The notes below the pieces were generated by a model. That model ran no database searches. It was not told the origin of the DNA and saw nothing but the letters and a program-made list of their open reading frames with translations. Both the position numbers and the translations under genes were made by a program. Shown piece by piece: positions 42,407 to 52,079 of a DNA stretch of 64,000 nt. Source of the DNA: Orrella daihaiensis (GTDB lineage Bacteria > Pseudomonadota > Gammaproteobacteria > Burkholderiales > Burkholderiaceae_B). Position 1 is the first letter of the stretch; each line of letters begins with the position of its first letter. Location: positions 2,739,850 through 2,803,849 of the forward strand of contig NZ_CP063982.1 of assembly GCF_022811525.1 (NCBI RefSeq), in the 5' to 3' direction.

Positions 42407-43255
42407 GTGCCAAACCACGCCCTATTTCAACTGCCTGCGCCTGATGTGATCGCCCACGCACTGGTGCGCAGACTTACCGACTTTGCGGGTGTCGACTGGG
42501 TCGAACAAACTGAGTCGACCAACTCAAGCTTGCTCACACTGGCTCGTCGCGAGGGCATCGCGGCGGGCTGGCCGCAACTGCTGGGCACGCATCATCAAAC
42601 ACAGGGTAAAGGCAGGCTAGGTCGAATCTGGCATAACGTGGCCGGCCGTGCATTGATGTTCTCCATCGGGTTTGCAATCGCCAAAGGACATGCGCCTACC
42701 AATCTGCAAGGCCTCGGGCCAGCCATTGGCTTAGCCAGCACCCTAGCCATACGACGATTCCTGGCCGCCCCAACACGTCTGCAGGTCAAATGGCCCAACG
42801 ATCTCATGCTGGAGCACGGCAAATGCGCCGGTATATTGATTGAAGTTTCCAACAAGGCTGATCATACGTTTGTCATTGTTGGCATGGGGCTCAATCTGTT
42901 TGGACATGACACTCTAGAGGGCACACTCGGTCGCGAAGTCGCTGATTTAGGGCATGAATTGCTGCCGGGTACGGCAGCCGATGAACTGATTGCAACGGTA
43001 GCTCAATCATGGCGAGAGACCGTTATGCGCATAGGCCGTGAGGGTTTTGCGGGATATCAAACTGACTATGCCAGCGTGGACTACCTCACTAATCAGAGGG
43101 TTAACATCATCGATCAGGGTCAGACTATTGCCACTGGTATCGCCTCGGGTCTGGCAGCAGACGGCAGTTTGCAGGTAAAAACCGATCGTGGGCTGCAGAC
43201 TTTTGTGGCTGGTGATGTATCAGTGCGCCTAAACATGCGGATGCCTCAATCATGA
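42407..43255 (+). CDS. birA: Biotin--[acetyl-CoA carboxylase] ligase
   Basis: A 282-residue biotin protein ligase. TESTNSSLL, GTHHQTQGKGRLGRIWHN (biotinoyl-AMP binding loop), KWPNDLMLEHGKCAGILIE and the C-terminal SH3-like part are intact. There is no N-terminal HTH domain, so it is a ligase only (class I), not a repressor. Starts with GTG; its stop overlaps the coaX start (ATGA). The 52 bp before it carry both this promoter and that of the Mla-type operon. Confidence 0.94.
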   Translation: MPNHALFQLPAPDVIAHALVRRLTDFAGVDWVEQTESTNSSLLTLARREGIAAGWPQLLGTHHQTQGKGRLGRIWHNVAGRALMFSIGFAIAKGHAPTNLQGLGPAIGLASTLAIRRFLAAPTRLQVKWPNDLMLEHGKCAGILIEVSNKADHTFVIVGMGLNLFGHDTLEGTLGREVADLGHELLPGTAADELIATVAQSWRETVMRIGREGFAGYQTDYASVDYLTNQRVNIIDQGQTIATGIASGLAADGSLQVKTDRGLQTFVAGDVSVRLNMRMPQS

Positions 43256-44004
43256 AACTTTTGATCGATATCGGCAACACGCGACTCAAACTCGCTACGC
43301 ATCAGAACAACACCACACGATTTGTGACTGCCGTTTCAATTGAGTCGGTGGAGAAACTGCGGCACGAATTACTTGCAGCGATTAAGTCGCTTGATGAGTC
43401 CGCCAGTGTCTGCTTTGCAGTCAGCACAGCCAATACCGAAGTTAATCAAGCAGTCCAAGACACCGTCGCACCCGTTGCCATGACATGGGTGACGCCTAGT
43501 GCCGCAGCCGCTGGGGTCGCAAACGCCTACCCCGATCCAACACAACTCGGTGCCGACCGTTGGGTTGGCATGATTGGTTTGACCCGCCATTTTGCGCTGC
43601 CTCATCCACCGATTCTGTTGGCCAGTTTTGGGACGGCCACCACGGTTGATACGCTGAGCCCCGACAATAGATTTTTAGGTGGTTTGATTCTGCCAGGCGT
43701 GTCGCTCATGCACCACGCTTTGGCTAACGGCACGGCCAACTTGCCAAACACGGTCGGCGCCATCACCACCTTCCCGACCGACACCATCACTGCCATCACC
43801 TCCGGCATCGCCGCTGCCCAGGCGGGTGCTGTTCTCAGGCAAATGACACTGGCGCAACAAACCTTTGGGCAACGACCGGTACTGTGCGTCACTGGCGGTG
43901 CCTGGCCAGCAGTAGCGGACGAATTCAACCGCTCGCCAGACGCGGCACGCATGCACCATTTACCTTACGTTGTACTCGACGGCTTAGCCGTCTTGGCAGG
44001 TTAG
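43252..44004 (+). CDS. coaX: Type III pantothenate kinase
   Basis: A 250-residue kinase for the first step of coenzyme A synthesis. The N-terminal phosphate loop LLIDIGNTRLKLA, LGADRWVGMIGL, and ASFGTATTVDTL with GGLILPGVSLMHHAL are the CoaX signatures; ITGG-like LCVTGGAWP closes the fold. It overlaps birA by four bases, the usual birA-coaX pair of betaproteobacteria. Confidence 0.95.
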   Translation: MKLLIDIGNTRLKLATHQNNTTRFVTAVSIESVEKLRHELLAAIKSLDESASVCFAVSTANTEVNQAVQDTVAPVAMTWVTPSAAAAGVANAYPDPTQLGADRWVGMIGLTRHFALPHPPILLASFGTATTVDTLSPDNRFLGGLILPGVSLMHHALANGTANLPNTVGAITTFPTDTITAITSGIAAAQAGAVLRQMTLAQQTFGQRPVLCVTGGAWPAVADEFNRSPDAARMHHLPYVVLDGLAVLAG

Positions 44005-44036
44005 GGTACGCGGCTGACAAGCGTTACAATCACTCA

Positions 44037-44207
44037 ATGAGATACTTAGTCGTCGTTTTGCTGGCCGTGAATGTCCTGATGTTTGGACTTGGACAGGGCT
44101 GGTTTGGATCAACCAACATAGAGCCCGGGCGCCAGCCTGGCATGATGCAAACCCAGCTCAATGCCCAGGCGCTTACTGTTGGCGTTGCTCGTGTGCCGAA
44201 GCGCTAG
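44037..44207 (+). CDS. Small single-TM protein after coaX
   Basis: A 56-residue protein: MRYLVVVLLAVNVLMFGLGQGWFG is one membrane-spanning segment or uncleaved signal, followed by a polar tail. ATG at 44037 fits; a longer frame back to 43884 only reads through coaX. Comparable small proteins follow coaX in related genomes (from memory, not searched). The last 35 bases overlap the convergent waaA. Function unknown. Confidence 0.55.
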   Translation: MRYLVVVLLAVNVLMFGLGQGWFGSTNIEPGRQPGMMQTQLNAQALTVGVARVPKR

Positions 44208-45525
44208 TCTCTGACACTCCACCCTCTAGTTCGACAATCGCCTGCATCATGCGCTCGGTTGCACCGAGGTGGTTAATTACCCAAGATTTACCCTGCGAAC
44301 CAACGTGTTGCGCTGCCTCGGGTGAAACCAACCATTGCTTGACCTGCTCAAATGCCTGCTCAGGGCTCTGGACTTGTACAATGGCACCCGCTTGATTGGC
44401 GCTTGCCACGGCATCAGCAAAGTTATAAGTGTGAGGGCCGACTATCACCGGCGTGCCGATGGCACAAGCCTCGATAAAGTTCTGACCACCGTGACGCTCG
44501 AAACTGCCACCGACCACGGCTATATCAGCTGCGCCATAAAAGAACGGCATCTCACCCATGGTATCACCCAACACCACATCAATGGCTTTCAGATGTTCAT
44601 CGCTAGCCGGGTCATCACGCAAGACTGACCAACGGGCATAGCGACAACTAGCCCCATCAAGTAATCGCGCGGCTTCATTAAAACGTTGTGGATGTCTCGG
44701 AATCAAAAGAAATAAAGGCTTAGCGCCATGACTGGCCTCGAGATATGCCTTGATTTGATTAACCATAGGCTTGTCTTCACCTTCGCGGGTGCTGGCAATC
44801 GCCACCACGGGGCGTGCAAGCCGTTGGCGCCAGTGTTGACCCGCTTGCACCGCGACATGGGGTAACTGCATATCAAACTTCAAATTCCCACATACCTGTA
44901 CCTGTGCCACCCCTGCATCGAACAGGCGCTGCGCATCGGCGTCGGACTGTGCCAAAGCCACCGTGATGCCTTGATACGTGTCGTGCAATAAGCCGCCGAA
45001 CAGTCGGTCTATCCAGCGAGCTTGCTTGAGCGACTTCTCTGAGAGCCTGGCACTCGCCAACACGATCGGCGCAGACTGCTCTCGTGCGACATGTACCAGA
45101 TTGGGCCAAACTTCGCGTTCAATCAGAATGACCAAACGCGGATTAAAGTGCTGCCAGAACCGGCGCATAGACCCCTGAAAGTCATACGGCGCCCACTGCT
45201 GCCAGACTTGACCTCGACGGATTTCATCGGTCAGTATGCGTTGACCCTCAGCCCTGCCAGTGGGTGTCAAGTGGGTCAGGATGACGGTCTCGCCTTTTAA
45301 GGCCAGGGCTTGAATCAATGACTTGGCTGCCCTGACCTCACCAACACTGACAGCATGCACCCACACGGGCTGGCGACCATCCCAAGGCTGAGGAAAGCGG
45401 CCAAACCGTTCAGCCGCCCATGGTTGCCAAGCCGCAGCACCCCCACGTCCCCGTGACAACAGCCAAAGCCACACGATGGGCGCAGCCAGTAACAACAGCA
45501 AGGTGTAGATCAAACGGGGCAACAC
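44173..45525 (-). CDS. waaA: 3-deoxy-D-manno-octulosonic acid transferase
   Basis: About 450 residues. A hydrophobic N-terminus anchors this GT30 enzyme to the inner membrane; WVHAVSVGEVRAAKSLI, the Glu-containing IEREVWPNL, FVIASTREGE-like VVAIASTREGED and GGSFERHGGQNFIE are diagnostic. It adds Kdo to lipid IVA. The start is set at GTG 45525, preceded by AGGAAA; a TTG at 45552 is the alternative. Transcribed with waaC and rfbD in the same direction. Confidence 0.93.
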   Translation of the reverse strand: MLPRLIYTLLLLLAAPIVWLWLLSRGRGGAAAWQPWAAERFGRFPQPWDGRQPVWVHAVSVGEVRAAKSLIQALALKGETVILTHLTPTGRAEGQRILTDEIRRGQVWQQWAPYDFQGSMRRFWQHFNPRLVILIEREVWPNLVHVAREQSAPIVLASARLSEKSLKQARWIDRLFGGLLHDTYQGITVALAQSDADAQRLFDAGVAQVQVCGNLKFDMQLPHVAVQAGQHWRQRLARPVVAIASTREGEDKPMVNQIKAYLEASHGAKPLFLLIPRHPQRFNEAARLLDGASCRYARWSVLRDDPASDEHLKAIDVVLGDTMGEMPFFYGAADIAVVGGSFERHGGQNFIEACAIGTPVIVGPHTYNFADAVASANQAGAIVQVQSPEQAFEQVKQWLVSPEAAQHVGSQGKSWVINHLGATERMMQAIVELEGGVSETSASAHEQRQQ

Positions 45526-45613
45526 GGCGTATTTCCTATGCCAATCTGACAAAAACGTGCCAGCTAAAAAATTCGGTGAACCTCAGTATACGCAGAGCGG
45601 GTTCCACCGGCGA

Positions 45614-46576
45614 TCATGAAGGGCTGCGTTGAGTGAATGCATCTTGAACCGCGGCTAAAACGGTTTGAGCATCAGGCTCTTTACCTCGGTCGCCCAGGCT
45701 GGCGGTATAGCCGGCACCGACTAGGGGCGTACGGACTGGCGTGGACGCTTTGTAGATGCCAATGGTGTCGACCCCCAACGCGGCTGACAAATGTGTCAGG
45801 CCACTGTCCAATCCGACCATGATTCGTGCGCCAGCCATGAGTTGTGCCAATTCCGTTAGGCTAGATCGCGGCTGTACACGCGTTTGCTCTCGGTTTTGAA
45901 TCAGTTCTTGTGCTCGCGCTGCCTCGTGCTCATTGCCAGCTAGTAGCACGAGTTCCAAGCCAGCCATCTGCAAACGATCAAACACCAATTGCCACGCTTG
46001 GGCTGGCCAAAGCTTGTCGTCTCGGCTAGCGGACGGCATGATGACCGCGTAAGGCTGTTGAACTTGATTATGCTGGCCAAACCGCTGCAACCCAAAATCT
46101 GGATCGCCCTGCCACTGGTAATCAAAGGCGGCCGCAGCCAGGAGACGTTGGCGCAACACAGCAGGCTGCCAGAACTCTACCCGGTGGCGCACATCATAAA
46201 AAAAGGTACAAAGTGGCTCGCGCGCGCTACGCCAGTCCAATCCATGCTTGACACCGCTAGCTGCTCGCACCAGCCAGATGGACTTCAACAAAGCTTGCAT
46301 ATCAAGCACAAGGTCATAACGGTTGCGACGGATTGTTTCCAGGACTTCGGCACGCTGCGACCTCGATTGGTCAGACCACCACGACTTACGCCAGCGTCGA
46401 TGCGCCACTGGGATAACCTGATTCACCGCCGGATGCCAACGGGCAATCTCGGTAAGCGCCTCTTCAACCACCCAATCAATCGTCACCCCTGGCACATGGG
46501 TGGCGATATCGGTGATGGCTGGCAACATATGCACCAAATCACCTAGTGAGGAAGTTCTAACAATCAACACTCTCAC
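45614..46576 (-). CDS. waaC: Lipopolysaccharide heptosyltransferase I
   Basis: A 320-residue GT9 enzyme adding the first heptose to Kdo of the LPS core. VLIVRTSSLGDLVHMLPAI at the N-terminus, WVVEE, and the C-terminal GLDSGLTHLSAALG are typical of WaaC. Starts with GTG and overlaps rfbD by four bases. With waaA downstream, this strand encodes inner-core assembly. Confidence 0.92.
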   Translation of the reverse strand: MRVLIVRTSSLGDLVHMLPAITDIATHVPGVTIDWVVEEALTEIARWHPAVNQVIPVAHRRWRKSWWSDQSRSQRAEVLETIRRNRYDLVLDMQALLKSIWLVRAASGVKHGLDWRSAREPLCTFFYDVRHRVEFWQPAVLRQRLLAAAAFDYQWQGDPDFGLQRFGQHNQVQQPYAVIMPSASRDDKLWPAQAWQLVFDRLQMAGLELVLLAGNEHEAARAQELIQNREQTRVQPRSSLTELAQLMAGARIMVGLDSGLTHLSAALGVDTIGIYKASTPVRTPLVGAGYTASLGDRGKEPDAQTVLAAVQDAFTQRSPS

Positions 46577-47514
46577 CGCACGGACTCCAAAGACTGCAAC
46601 ACTTGATCAACGCCAGCCTGCCAGTCAGGTAAGGCAATATCAAATGCCTGCTGCAACTTGTCAGTGGCAAGCCTCGAATTAAGCGGACGAGTGGCTTTGA
46701 CCGGGAATTCGCTCGATTCGATACCAATGATGGCTTTCTCAGCCACCCGAATGGGCCAACCCATTGCTCTGGCACGTTCGATCAAATACACCGCATAGCC
46801 ATGCCAGCTCGTGTATCCAGCCGGGCAGAGGTGATAAAGGCCCCATCTGGGATCAGAGACGCCTTGCAACTGGCGCAACATATCCACTGGCACGCGCACC
46901 AGTAGTTCGGCAGGTGTGGGTGCACCGATCTGATCATTGACCACGCGCAACTGATCGCGTGTTTGCGCCAAGTGCAACATGGTTTTTAAAAAATTCTGTC
47001 CATGCATACTAAACACCCAACTGGTGCGCAAAATCAGATGCTTGCCACCTGCCGCCTGAACCGCACGCTCACCAGCCAACTTACTGCGCCCATATGCTGA
47101 CAAGGGTGCTGGCGCATCGGTCTCGACAAATGGCGCATCGCCATGACCATCAAAGACATAGTCGGTTGAATAGTGCACCAGCGGCAGACCCAGATTGGCA
47201 GCGACTGATGCAATGATCCCTGGCGCAAGGGCATTGACGGCATAGGCCAGCGGCTCTTCATCCTCGGCACGATCAACTGCCGTGTAGGCAGCCGCATTAA
47301 CAATCACATTTGGCCGAGACGCTTGAACCAAGTCGAAGAGCGTCTCACCAAGACTTTCAAGATCTGCCAGATCAAGACCAGCTCGATCGGTAGCAGCCAC
47401 CATATTGACACCGCACCGGGCCTCAGACCAAGCGCGTCCGACTTGGCCATTGGCGCCTAGCAGTAATACGTCAAGTTCAGCGGTTTTAGCAGTGTTAGCA
47501 GTTTTTGTGGGCAT
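46573..47514 (-). CDS. rfbD: dTDP-4-dehydrorhamnose reductase
   Basis: A 313-residue short-chain reductase doing the last step of dTDP-L-rhamnose synthesis. Rossmann motif LLGANGQVGRA, then NAAAYTAVDRAE, HYSTDYVFDG and the catalytic YGRSKLAGE. A basic/Thr-rich leader (MPTKTANTAKTAE) precedes the fold. The other rhamnose genes (rfbBAC) lie 2.6 kb away on the opposite strand, so the pathway is split here. Confidence 0.92.
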   Translation of the reverse strand: MPTKTANTAKTAELDVLLLGANGQVGRAWSEARCGVNMVAATDRAGLDLADLESLGETLFDLVQASRPNVIVNAAAYTAVDRAEDEEPLAYAVNALAPGIIASVAANLGLPLVHYSTDYVFDGHGDAPFVETDAPAPLSAYGRSKLAGERAVQAAGGKHLILRTSWVFSMHGQNFLKTMLHLAQTRDQLRVVNDQIGAPTPAELLVRVPVDMLRQLQGVSDPRWGLYHLCPAGYTSWHGYAVYLIERARAMGWPIRVAEKAIIGIESSEFPVKATRPLNSRLATDKLQQAFDIALPDWQAGVDQVLQSLESVR

Positions 47515-47541
47515 GCGCGCATTGTATGACCGGCAGTCTGT

Positions 47542-48303
47542 CTATAGGAACAACACGATGATACCGATTGCCAATAACAACAAGAGCGAAATGCGCTTGA
47601 TTTGGTGTGCTCGTCGCTTTAAGGCCCGCACAAACAGATAGGACCCCAGTGCTGTGGCAACGACATAGACGGGAAATAGAGTGCCAACGTAGGCCAGTTG
47701 CTTTAATCCCATGGCACCGTCTAAAAACAAAACCGTCAGCGCGAAAGACTGCGCAAATGCGAAGTAGACCGTGAAGAATGTTCGAAATGAACTTGGCGTG
47801 TAATTAGGTGCTGACAGCATATAGAGAATGAATGGCGGGCCACCAATGCCCGCTACGCCCGTCAAGATACCGCTAGAGACGCCGGCCACGCTGTCCTGCA
47901 CCCGACCACGTGCACCTCGATAAACCCAACCTGATAACAACAAAAGCGCCAGCAAAATCACCACCAGACACACCAGGCGCCTGACCACAATCGGGTCCAG
48001 TACGTTAAGCAACAACCAGCCCAGTGGTACACCGACCAGTGCCGGTGGCACCATACGGAACACCAAGGACCAATCGATCTCTTTCCAAATCGCGGGCAGC
48101 ATCTGGAAAGTACCCAGCAGGTTAATGGCCACAACGACCACGACGACATCAGCCGGCGACAGGTAAAGGTTAAATACCGGTGCTAATAACAAGCCACTGC
48201 CAAACCCGGAAAACGCCCGCATCGTGGCACCTACCGCCGTGCTCAGCAGCATGACGGCGAGCATCGTTGTGCTCGGATACAACTGAGCCCAGTATTCAGC
48301 CAT
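47542..48303 (-). CDS. TauE/SafE-family sulfite/anion exporter
   Basis: A 253-residue integral membrane protein with about eight hydrophobic helices. GATMRAFSGFGSGLLLAPVF and GVSSGILTGVAGIGGPPFILYML are the two repeated TauE/SafE motifs. Such proteins move sulfite, sulfoacetate or other small anions. Some BigR regulons include a TauE member, but this gene is 46 kb away from that module. The substrate is not known. Confidence 0.86.
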   Translation of the reverse strand: MAEYWAQLYPSTTMLAVMLLSTAVGATMRAFSGFGSGLLLAPVFNLYLSPADVVVVVVAINLLGTFQMLPAIWKEIDWSLVFRMVPPALVGVPLGWLLLNVLDPIVVRRLVCLVVILLALLLLSGWVYRGARGRVQDSVAGVSSGILTGVAGIGGPPFILYMLSAPNYTPSSFRTFFTVYFAFAQSFALTVLFLDGAMGLKQLAYVGTLFPVYVVATALGSYLFVRALKRRAHQIKRISLLLLLAIGIIVLFL

Positions 48304-48346
48304 GGAAGATGTGGAAATTCACGGATTGCTGATCAAAGACCGCAGC

Positions 48347-49129
48347 CTAGCGACCACGGAACTGTGGTGTGCGTTTCTCAGCGAAAGCCCGCTTACCCTC
48401 AGCGTAATCTTCACTGTCAAAGCACTGCTGCATCAACTGGCGCATTTGTTCTAGGTCAGTATTGGCCGGCAGTTGTTGAAATTGCCTGATCATCTGTTTA
48501 CCAGCTGCCAAGGTCAAGGGCGCATTGGCGGCCACCTTGGCCAGGTAGTCATCCACCACCTGATTAAACGAATCGACCGGCGAAGTCAGTTGCACCAAAC
48601 CTTTTTGCAGGGCTTCCCGTGTATCAAATCGCCTGGCCGACAGAAATATATCTAGCGCATTGGCCGCACCCACCACGGTCACCAAGTTGCGAATCGCACT
48701 AAACCGGTAACCCAGACCCATCTTGCCGGCCGGTAAAAAGAAGGTACTGTCTTCTGATGCAATCCGGACATCGCAACAAAGGGCAAGGTTCAGTCCCGCA
48801 CCAATGCAATAGCCTTTGATGCGAGCCACCGTCGGTTTGGGAAATTGATAGAGCTTGTTTTGAGCGCCTTCAGCAATGCGCTCATACTCGGCAACAGCGT
48901 CAGCAGCGGTGCGCAGCTTGTCGAACTGAGAAATGTTGGCGCCGGATACAAAGGACCTATCGCCAGCACCAGTCAAGACCACTACCCGGACGTCATCGTC
49001 TTGCTCAAACTCGGTCAAGGCATCGGCCAAGCCAGTCCACATGTCCAGCGACATGGCGTTGTGCTTGGCTGGATCATTGAATGTGATCCAGCCAACCGAG
49101 CCGTTTTTCTTATGCTGCAGCGTGTCCAT
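48347..49129 (-). CDS. Enoyl-CoA hydratase/isomerase family protein
   Basis: A 260-residue crotonase-fold protein. ITFNDPAKHNAMSLDMW, SGANISQFD and the oxyanion-hole region IKGYCIGAGLNLALCCDVRIA are typical; the terminal KRAFAEKRTPQFRGR is also a family ending. It could be a fatty-acid hydratase or another crotonase; the catalytic Glu positions are not clear enough to decide. A FadR-type regulator lies 8 bases upstream on the same strand and may control it. Confidence 0.87.
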   Translation of the reverse strand: MDTLQHKKNGSVGWITFNDPAKHNAMSLDMWTGLADALTEFEQDDDVRVVVLTGAGDRSFVSGANISQFDKLRTAADAVAEYERIAEGAQNKLYQFPKPTVARIKGYCIGAGLNLALCCDVRIASEDSTFFLPAGKMGLGYRFSAIRNLVTVVGAANALDIFLSARRFDTREALQKGLVQLTSPVDSFNQVVDDYLAKVAANAPLTLAAGKQMIRQFQQLPANTDLEQMRQLMQQCFDSEDYAEGKRAFAEKRTPQFRGR

Positions 49130-49137
49130 TCAGGACT

Positions 49138-49911
49138 TCAGTTTCCAAACAGATTGCGATAGCCGTTTATACCGTTTTCCAGATGTTCACGCATGGCTTG
49201 ACGTGCAGCGTTGGCATCCTGACGCTCGATGGCATCAGCGATACGCTCGTGCTCCTGATCGATCTCTTCGATACGCGAGGTACCGATGCAGCGAAACCGA
49301 AGGGTGCGAACCGCATCCCGAATCACTGAATCAAGGTGACCCATGATGCGAACAAAGTACGGATTGTTTGCCGCCTGTATCACCGCCAAATGAAAATCCA
49401 CGGCACATTTGGCATCGGCCTCCCAGTCTTCTGGGTGCTGTTCGCTTTGGCGCAACGCCAGACGAATCGCATCCATTTGAGCTGATGTGCGGTGAGTCGC
49501 CGCAAGTGCTGCCGCACCTGACTCGACCTCAACTCGCAAGCGGTAAACATCCAGTAGCTGTTTGAAATCGAGCAAATCTTCCTGCTCAATCTCGAATGGT
49601 CGGTTTTCAATATGCTCTTTGACAAATGTGCCCACGCCATGCCGAGTTTCAACCAAGCCTGTGAGCTTTAATCTGGCGATGGCTTCGCGAATCACGTTTC
49701 GGCTCACGCCAAACTGAGCACCTAGTGCCTGTTCGGTTGGCAATCGCTGGCCTGGGCTTAGCGTTTCTTTCAGAATGCGGTCACGCAGCTGCGACGCGAT
49801 CTCATCTGCAAGGTTTTCTGGCTTACCCAGACCCTCAAATGCTGCCACGGGCTTAACCATCGCCTGACGACGGTTTTCGCGACTATGCACGGTGCGTCCG
49901 AGCCCATTCAT
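49138..49911 (-). CDS. GntR-family regulator with FCD domain
   Basis: About 257 residues. N-terminal wHTH (LADEIASQLRDRILKETLSPGQRLPTEQ split, with VSRNVIREAIARLKLTGLV) and a C-terminal all-helical FCD ligand domain with metal-binding His residues (FHLAVIQAANNPYF). Such proteins respond to short organic acids. It is transcribed with the enoyl-CoA hydratase and starts 210 bp from rfbB. A TNGTNNNACNA site lies in that spacer. The first 18 residues may be an over-extension; an ATG at MVKPVAAFEG is also possible. Confidence 0.87.
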   Translation of the reverse strand: MNGLGRTVHSRENRRQAMVKPVAAFEGLGKPENLADEIASQLRDRILKETLSPGQRLPTEQALGAQFGVSRNVIREAIARLKLTGLVETRHGVGTFVKEHIENRPFEIEQEDLLDFKQLLDVYRLRVEVESGAAALAATHRTSAQMDAIRLALRQSEQHPEDWEADAKCAVDFHLAVIQAANNPYFVRIMGHLDSVIRDAVRTLRFRCIGTSRIEEIDQEHERIADAIERQDANAARQAMREHLENGINGYRNLFGN

Positions 49912-50053
49912 GACAGACTCCCGACAGATAGTGACAAGGTGAACGCAATGCGAGTCATACTACAATCCCCCTAATAATTGGTTTTTTACTTACACGAGCG
50001 TTACAACGCTTCTTTGCCTAATCATATACACGTTTAGGCGGAAATCTAGTAGG

Positions 50054-50066
50054 GTTGTCCAACAAC
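50054..50066. promoter_or_regulatory. Candidate FadR-subfamily operator
   Basis: GTTGTCCAACAAC is a 5-3-5 dyad that matches TNGTNNNACNA, the consensus of FadR-type GntR regulators. It is in the divergent spacer between such a regulator (-) and rfbB (+). Two more dyads are near: AGCGTT-AC-AACGCT (49997-50010) and GCCTAA/TTAGGC (50016-50039). Autoregulation is the simplest reading. Binding is not shown. Confidence 0.5.
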
Positions 50067-50122
50067 TAAGTTTCTTTGAATTTGAGTCAGGCTTCCAATT
50101 TGCCTAACCCCACAGGACGAGC

Positions 50123-51178
50123 ATGATTATTGTCACGGGTGGTGCCGGATTTATCGGTAGCAACTTCATCCATACATGGCTGGCTAATTCTGATGAGCCA
50201 GTGATTAACCTGGACAAGCTGACTTATGCCGGCAACCCAGAAAATCTCTCGATATTTCAGAGTGATAGCCGATATACATTGGTCCGAGGTGATATTGGTG
50301 ACCGACAGCTTGTCGGATCGCTCCTAGCCACCCATCAGCCCCGCGCTGTGATCAATTTCGCGGCCGAGTCACACGTTGACCGATCCATTCATGGCCCGGA
50401 CGAATTCATTACCACGAACATAAACGGGACATTCCACTTATTGGAATCTACACGTGGCTTCTGGGACACACTCAACCAAGAGGCTAAACAGAACTTTCGA
50501 TTCTTGCACGTCTCCACAGATGAAGTCTATGGTTCGCTAAACCCGGATGACCCACCATTTCGTGAAACCAACCCCTACGAGCCCAACAGCCCCTATGCCG
50601 CGAGTAAAGCTGCTTCGGACCACTTGGTGCGCGCTTGGCACCACACCTATGGTCTACCGGTGCTCACCACCAATTGCAGCAACAACTACGGGCCATATCA
50701 TTTCCCCGAGAAATTAATCCCCTTGGTTATTCTCAACGCGTTGGCCGGCAAAGCATTGCCCATCTATGGCGACGGCCAACAAGTGCGCGACTGGCTCTAC
50801 GTGCGTGACCATGCGCGGGCCATCATGCGGGTACTTGAGCGCGGGCAAGTAGGTCAGACCTACAACATCGGTGGCAACCAAGAAAAAACCAACCTGTCGG
50901 TTGTGCAAACAATCTGTGCCCATCTAGACCAACTAAGACCAAAGCCAGATCAATCGAGCTACCGCGATCAGATTACATTCGTGCAAGACCGTCCGGGGCA
51001 TGACCGACGTTATGCGATTGATGCCAACAAAATCAAACACGAATTGGGCTGGGAACCAGAAGAGACCTTTGAGTCGGGGCTCAAACAAACCATTCAGTGG
51101 TACCTAGACAACCCACAATGGGTGGCACATGTCACCAGTGGTGAATATCGACAATGGGTGCAAAAGCAATATGGATAA
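50123..51178 (+). CDS. rfbB: dTDP-glucose 4,6-dehydratase
   Basis: A 351-residue SDR enzyme, second step of dTDP-L-rhamnose synthesis. NAD motif GGAGFIGSNF, VDRSIHGPDEFITTN, VSTDEVYGSL, the catalytic YAASKAASDHLVRA and NNYGPYHFPEKL are all present. It heads rfbBAC; rfbA starts inside its last 8 bases. It supplies the activated sugar for O-antigen or another glycan. Confidence 0.96.
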   Translation: MIIVTGGAGFIGSNFIHTWLANSDEPVINLDKLTYAGNPENLSIFQSDSRYTLVRGDIGDRQLVGSLLATHQPRAVINFAAESHVDRSIHGPDEFITTNINGTFHLLESTRGFWDTLNQEAKQNFRFLHVSTDEVYGSLNPDDPPFRETNPYEPNSPYAASKAASDHLVRAWHHTYGLPVLTTNCSNNYGPYHFPEKLIPLVILNALAGKALPIYGDGQQVRDWLYVRDHARAIMRVLERGQVGQTYNIGGNQEKTNLSVVQTICAHLDQLRPKPDQSSYRDQITFVQDRPGHDRRYAIDANKIKHELGWEPEETFESGLKQTIQWYLDNPQWVAHVTSGEYRQWVQKQYG

Positions 51179-52076
51179 CCGAACCACTATTGAGCAATCC
51201 AAGCGCCGCGGCATTATTCTTGCTGGCGGAGCTGGCACCAGGCTCTACCCCATCACGCATGGTGTGTCCAAGCAACTCATCCCGATCTACGACAAGCCCA
51301 TGGTCTATTACCCACTCACGACCTTGATGCTTGCAGGGATTCGGGATGTCTTGCTTATTTCCACCCCCGAGGACACGCCCAGATTTCAGGCGCTGCTTGG
51401 TGACGGCAGTCAATGGGGCATGAACATTCAGTTTGCCGTGCAGCCATCGCCAGATGGTTTGGCACAAGCATTCATCATCGGGCGTGAGTTCGTGGGCAAT
51501 CAACCCAGTGCGCTGATCCTTGGTGACAACATTTTCTACGGCCATGATCTGATCAAACTGGTCCAAAGTGCCAATGCACAAAACCAAGGCGCCACCGTGT
51601 TTGCCTACCATGTTCACGATCCGGAGCGATATGGCGTGGTCGAGTTCGATCGCCAGAAACACGCCATCAGCATTGAAGAGAAACCGGCCCAACCCAAGAG
51701 CAACTACGCTGTGACGGGCCTTTACTTTTACGATCAGCAAGTCTGCGATATTGCGGCCGCCATCAAACCCTCAGCACGTGGTGAACTTGAAATCACGGAC
51801 GTGAATCGCCACTACTTGCAGCAAGGTCACCTGAAGGTTGAGATCATGGGTCGGGGTTTTGCGTGGCTAGATACCGGCACGCACGACAGTTTGCTAGAAG
51901 CATCAAGTTTCATCAGCACCCTGCAAAAGCGCCAGGGGCTCATGGTGGCTTGCCCGGAAGAAGTGGCATTAAACGCTGGCTGGATCAATACTGAGGCGCT
52001 CGAACGCTTGGCAGCACCGCTGCAGAAAAATCACTACGGCCAATACCTGTTGTCTCTCATTTCTCAACGGCGCTAA
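51171..52076 (+). CDS. rfbA: Glucose-1-phosphate thymidylyltransferase
   Basis: A 301-residue enzyme making dTDP-glucose. LAGGAGTRLYPITHGVSKQLIPIYDKPM, GDNIFYGHDL and WLDTGTHDSLLEAS are typical. The ATG at 51171 overlaps rfbB by 8 bases; an in-frame start at 51129 lies deeper in rfbB and is not needed. Confidence 0.95.
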   Translation: MDNRTTIEQSKRRGIILAGGAGTRLYPITHGVSKQLIPIYDKPMVYYPLTTLMLAGIRDVLLISTPEDTPRFQALLGDGSQWGMNIQFAVQPSPDGLAQAFIIGREFVGNQPSALILGDNIFYGHDLIKLVQSANAQNQGATVFAYHVHDPERYGVVEFDRQKHAISIEEKPAQPKSNYAVTGLYFYDQQVCDIAAAIKPSARGELEITDVNRHYLQQGHLKVEIMGRGFAWLDTGTHDSLLEASSFISTLQKRQGLMVACPEEVALNAGWINTEALERLAAPLQKNHYGQYLLSLISQRR

Positions 52077-52079
52077 TCC

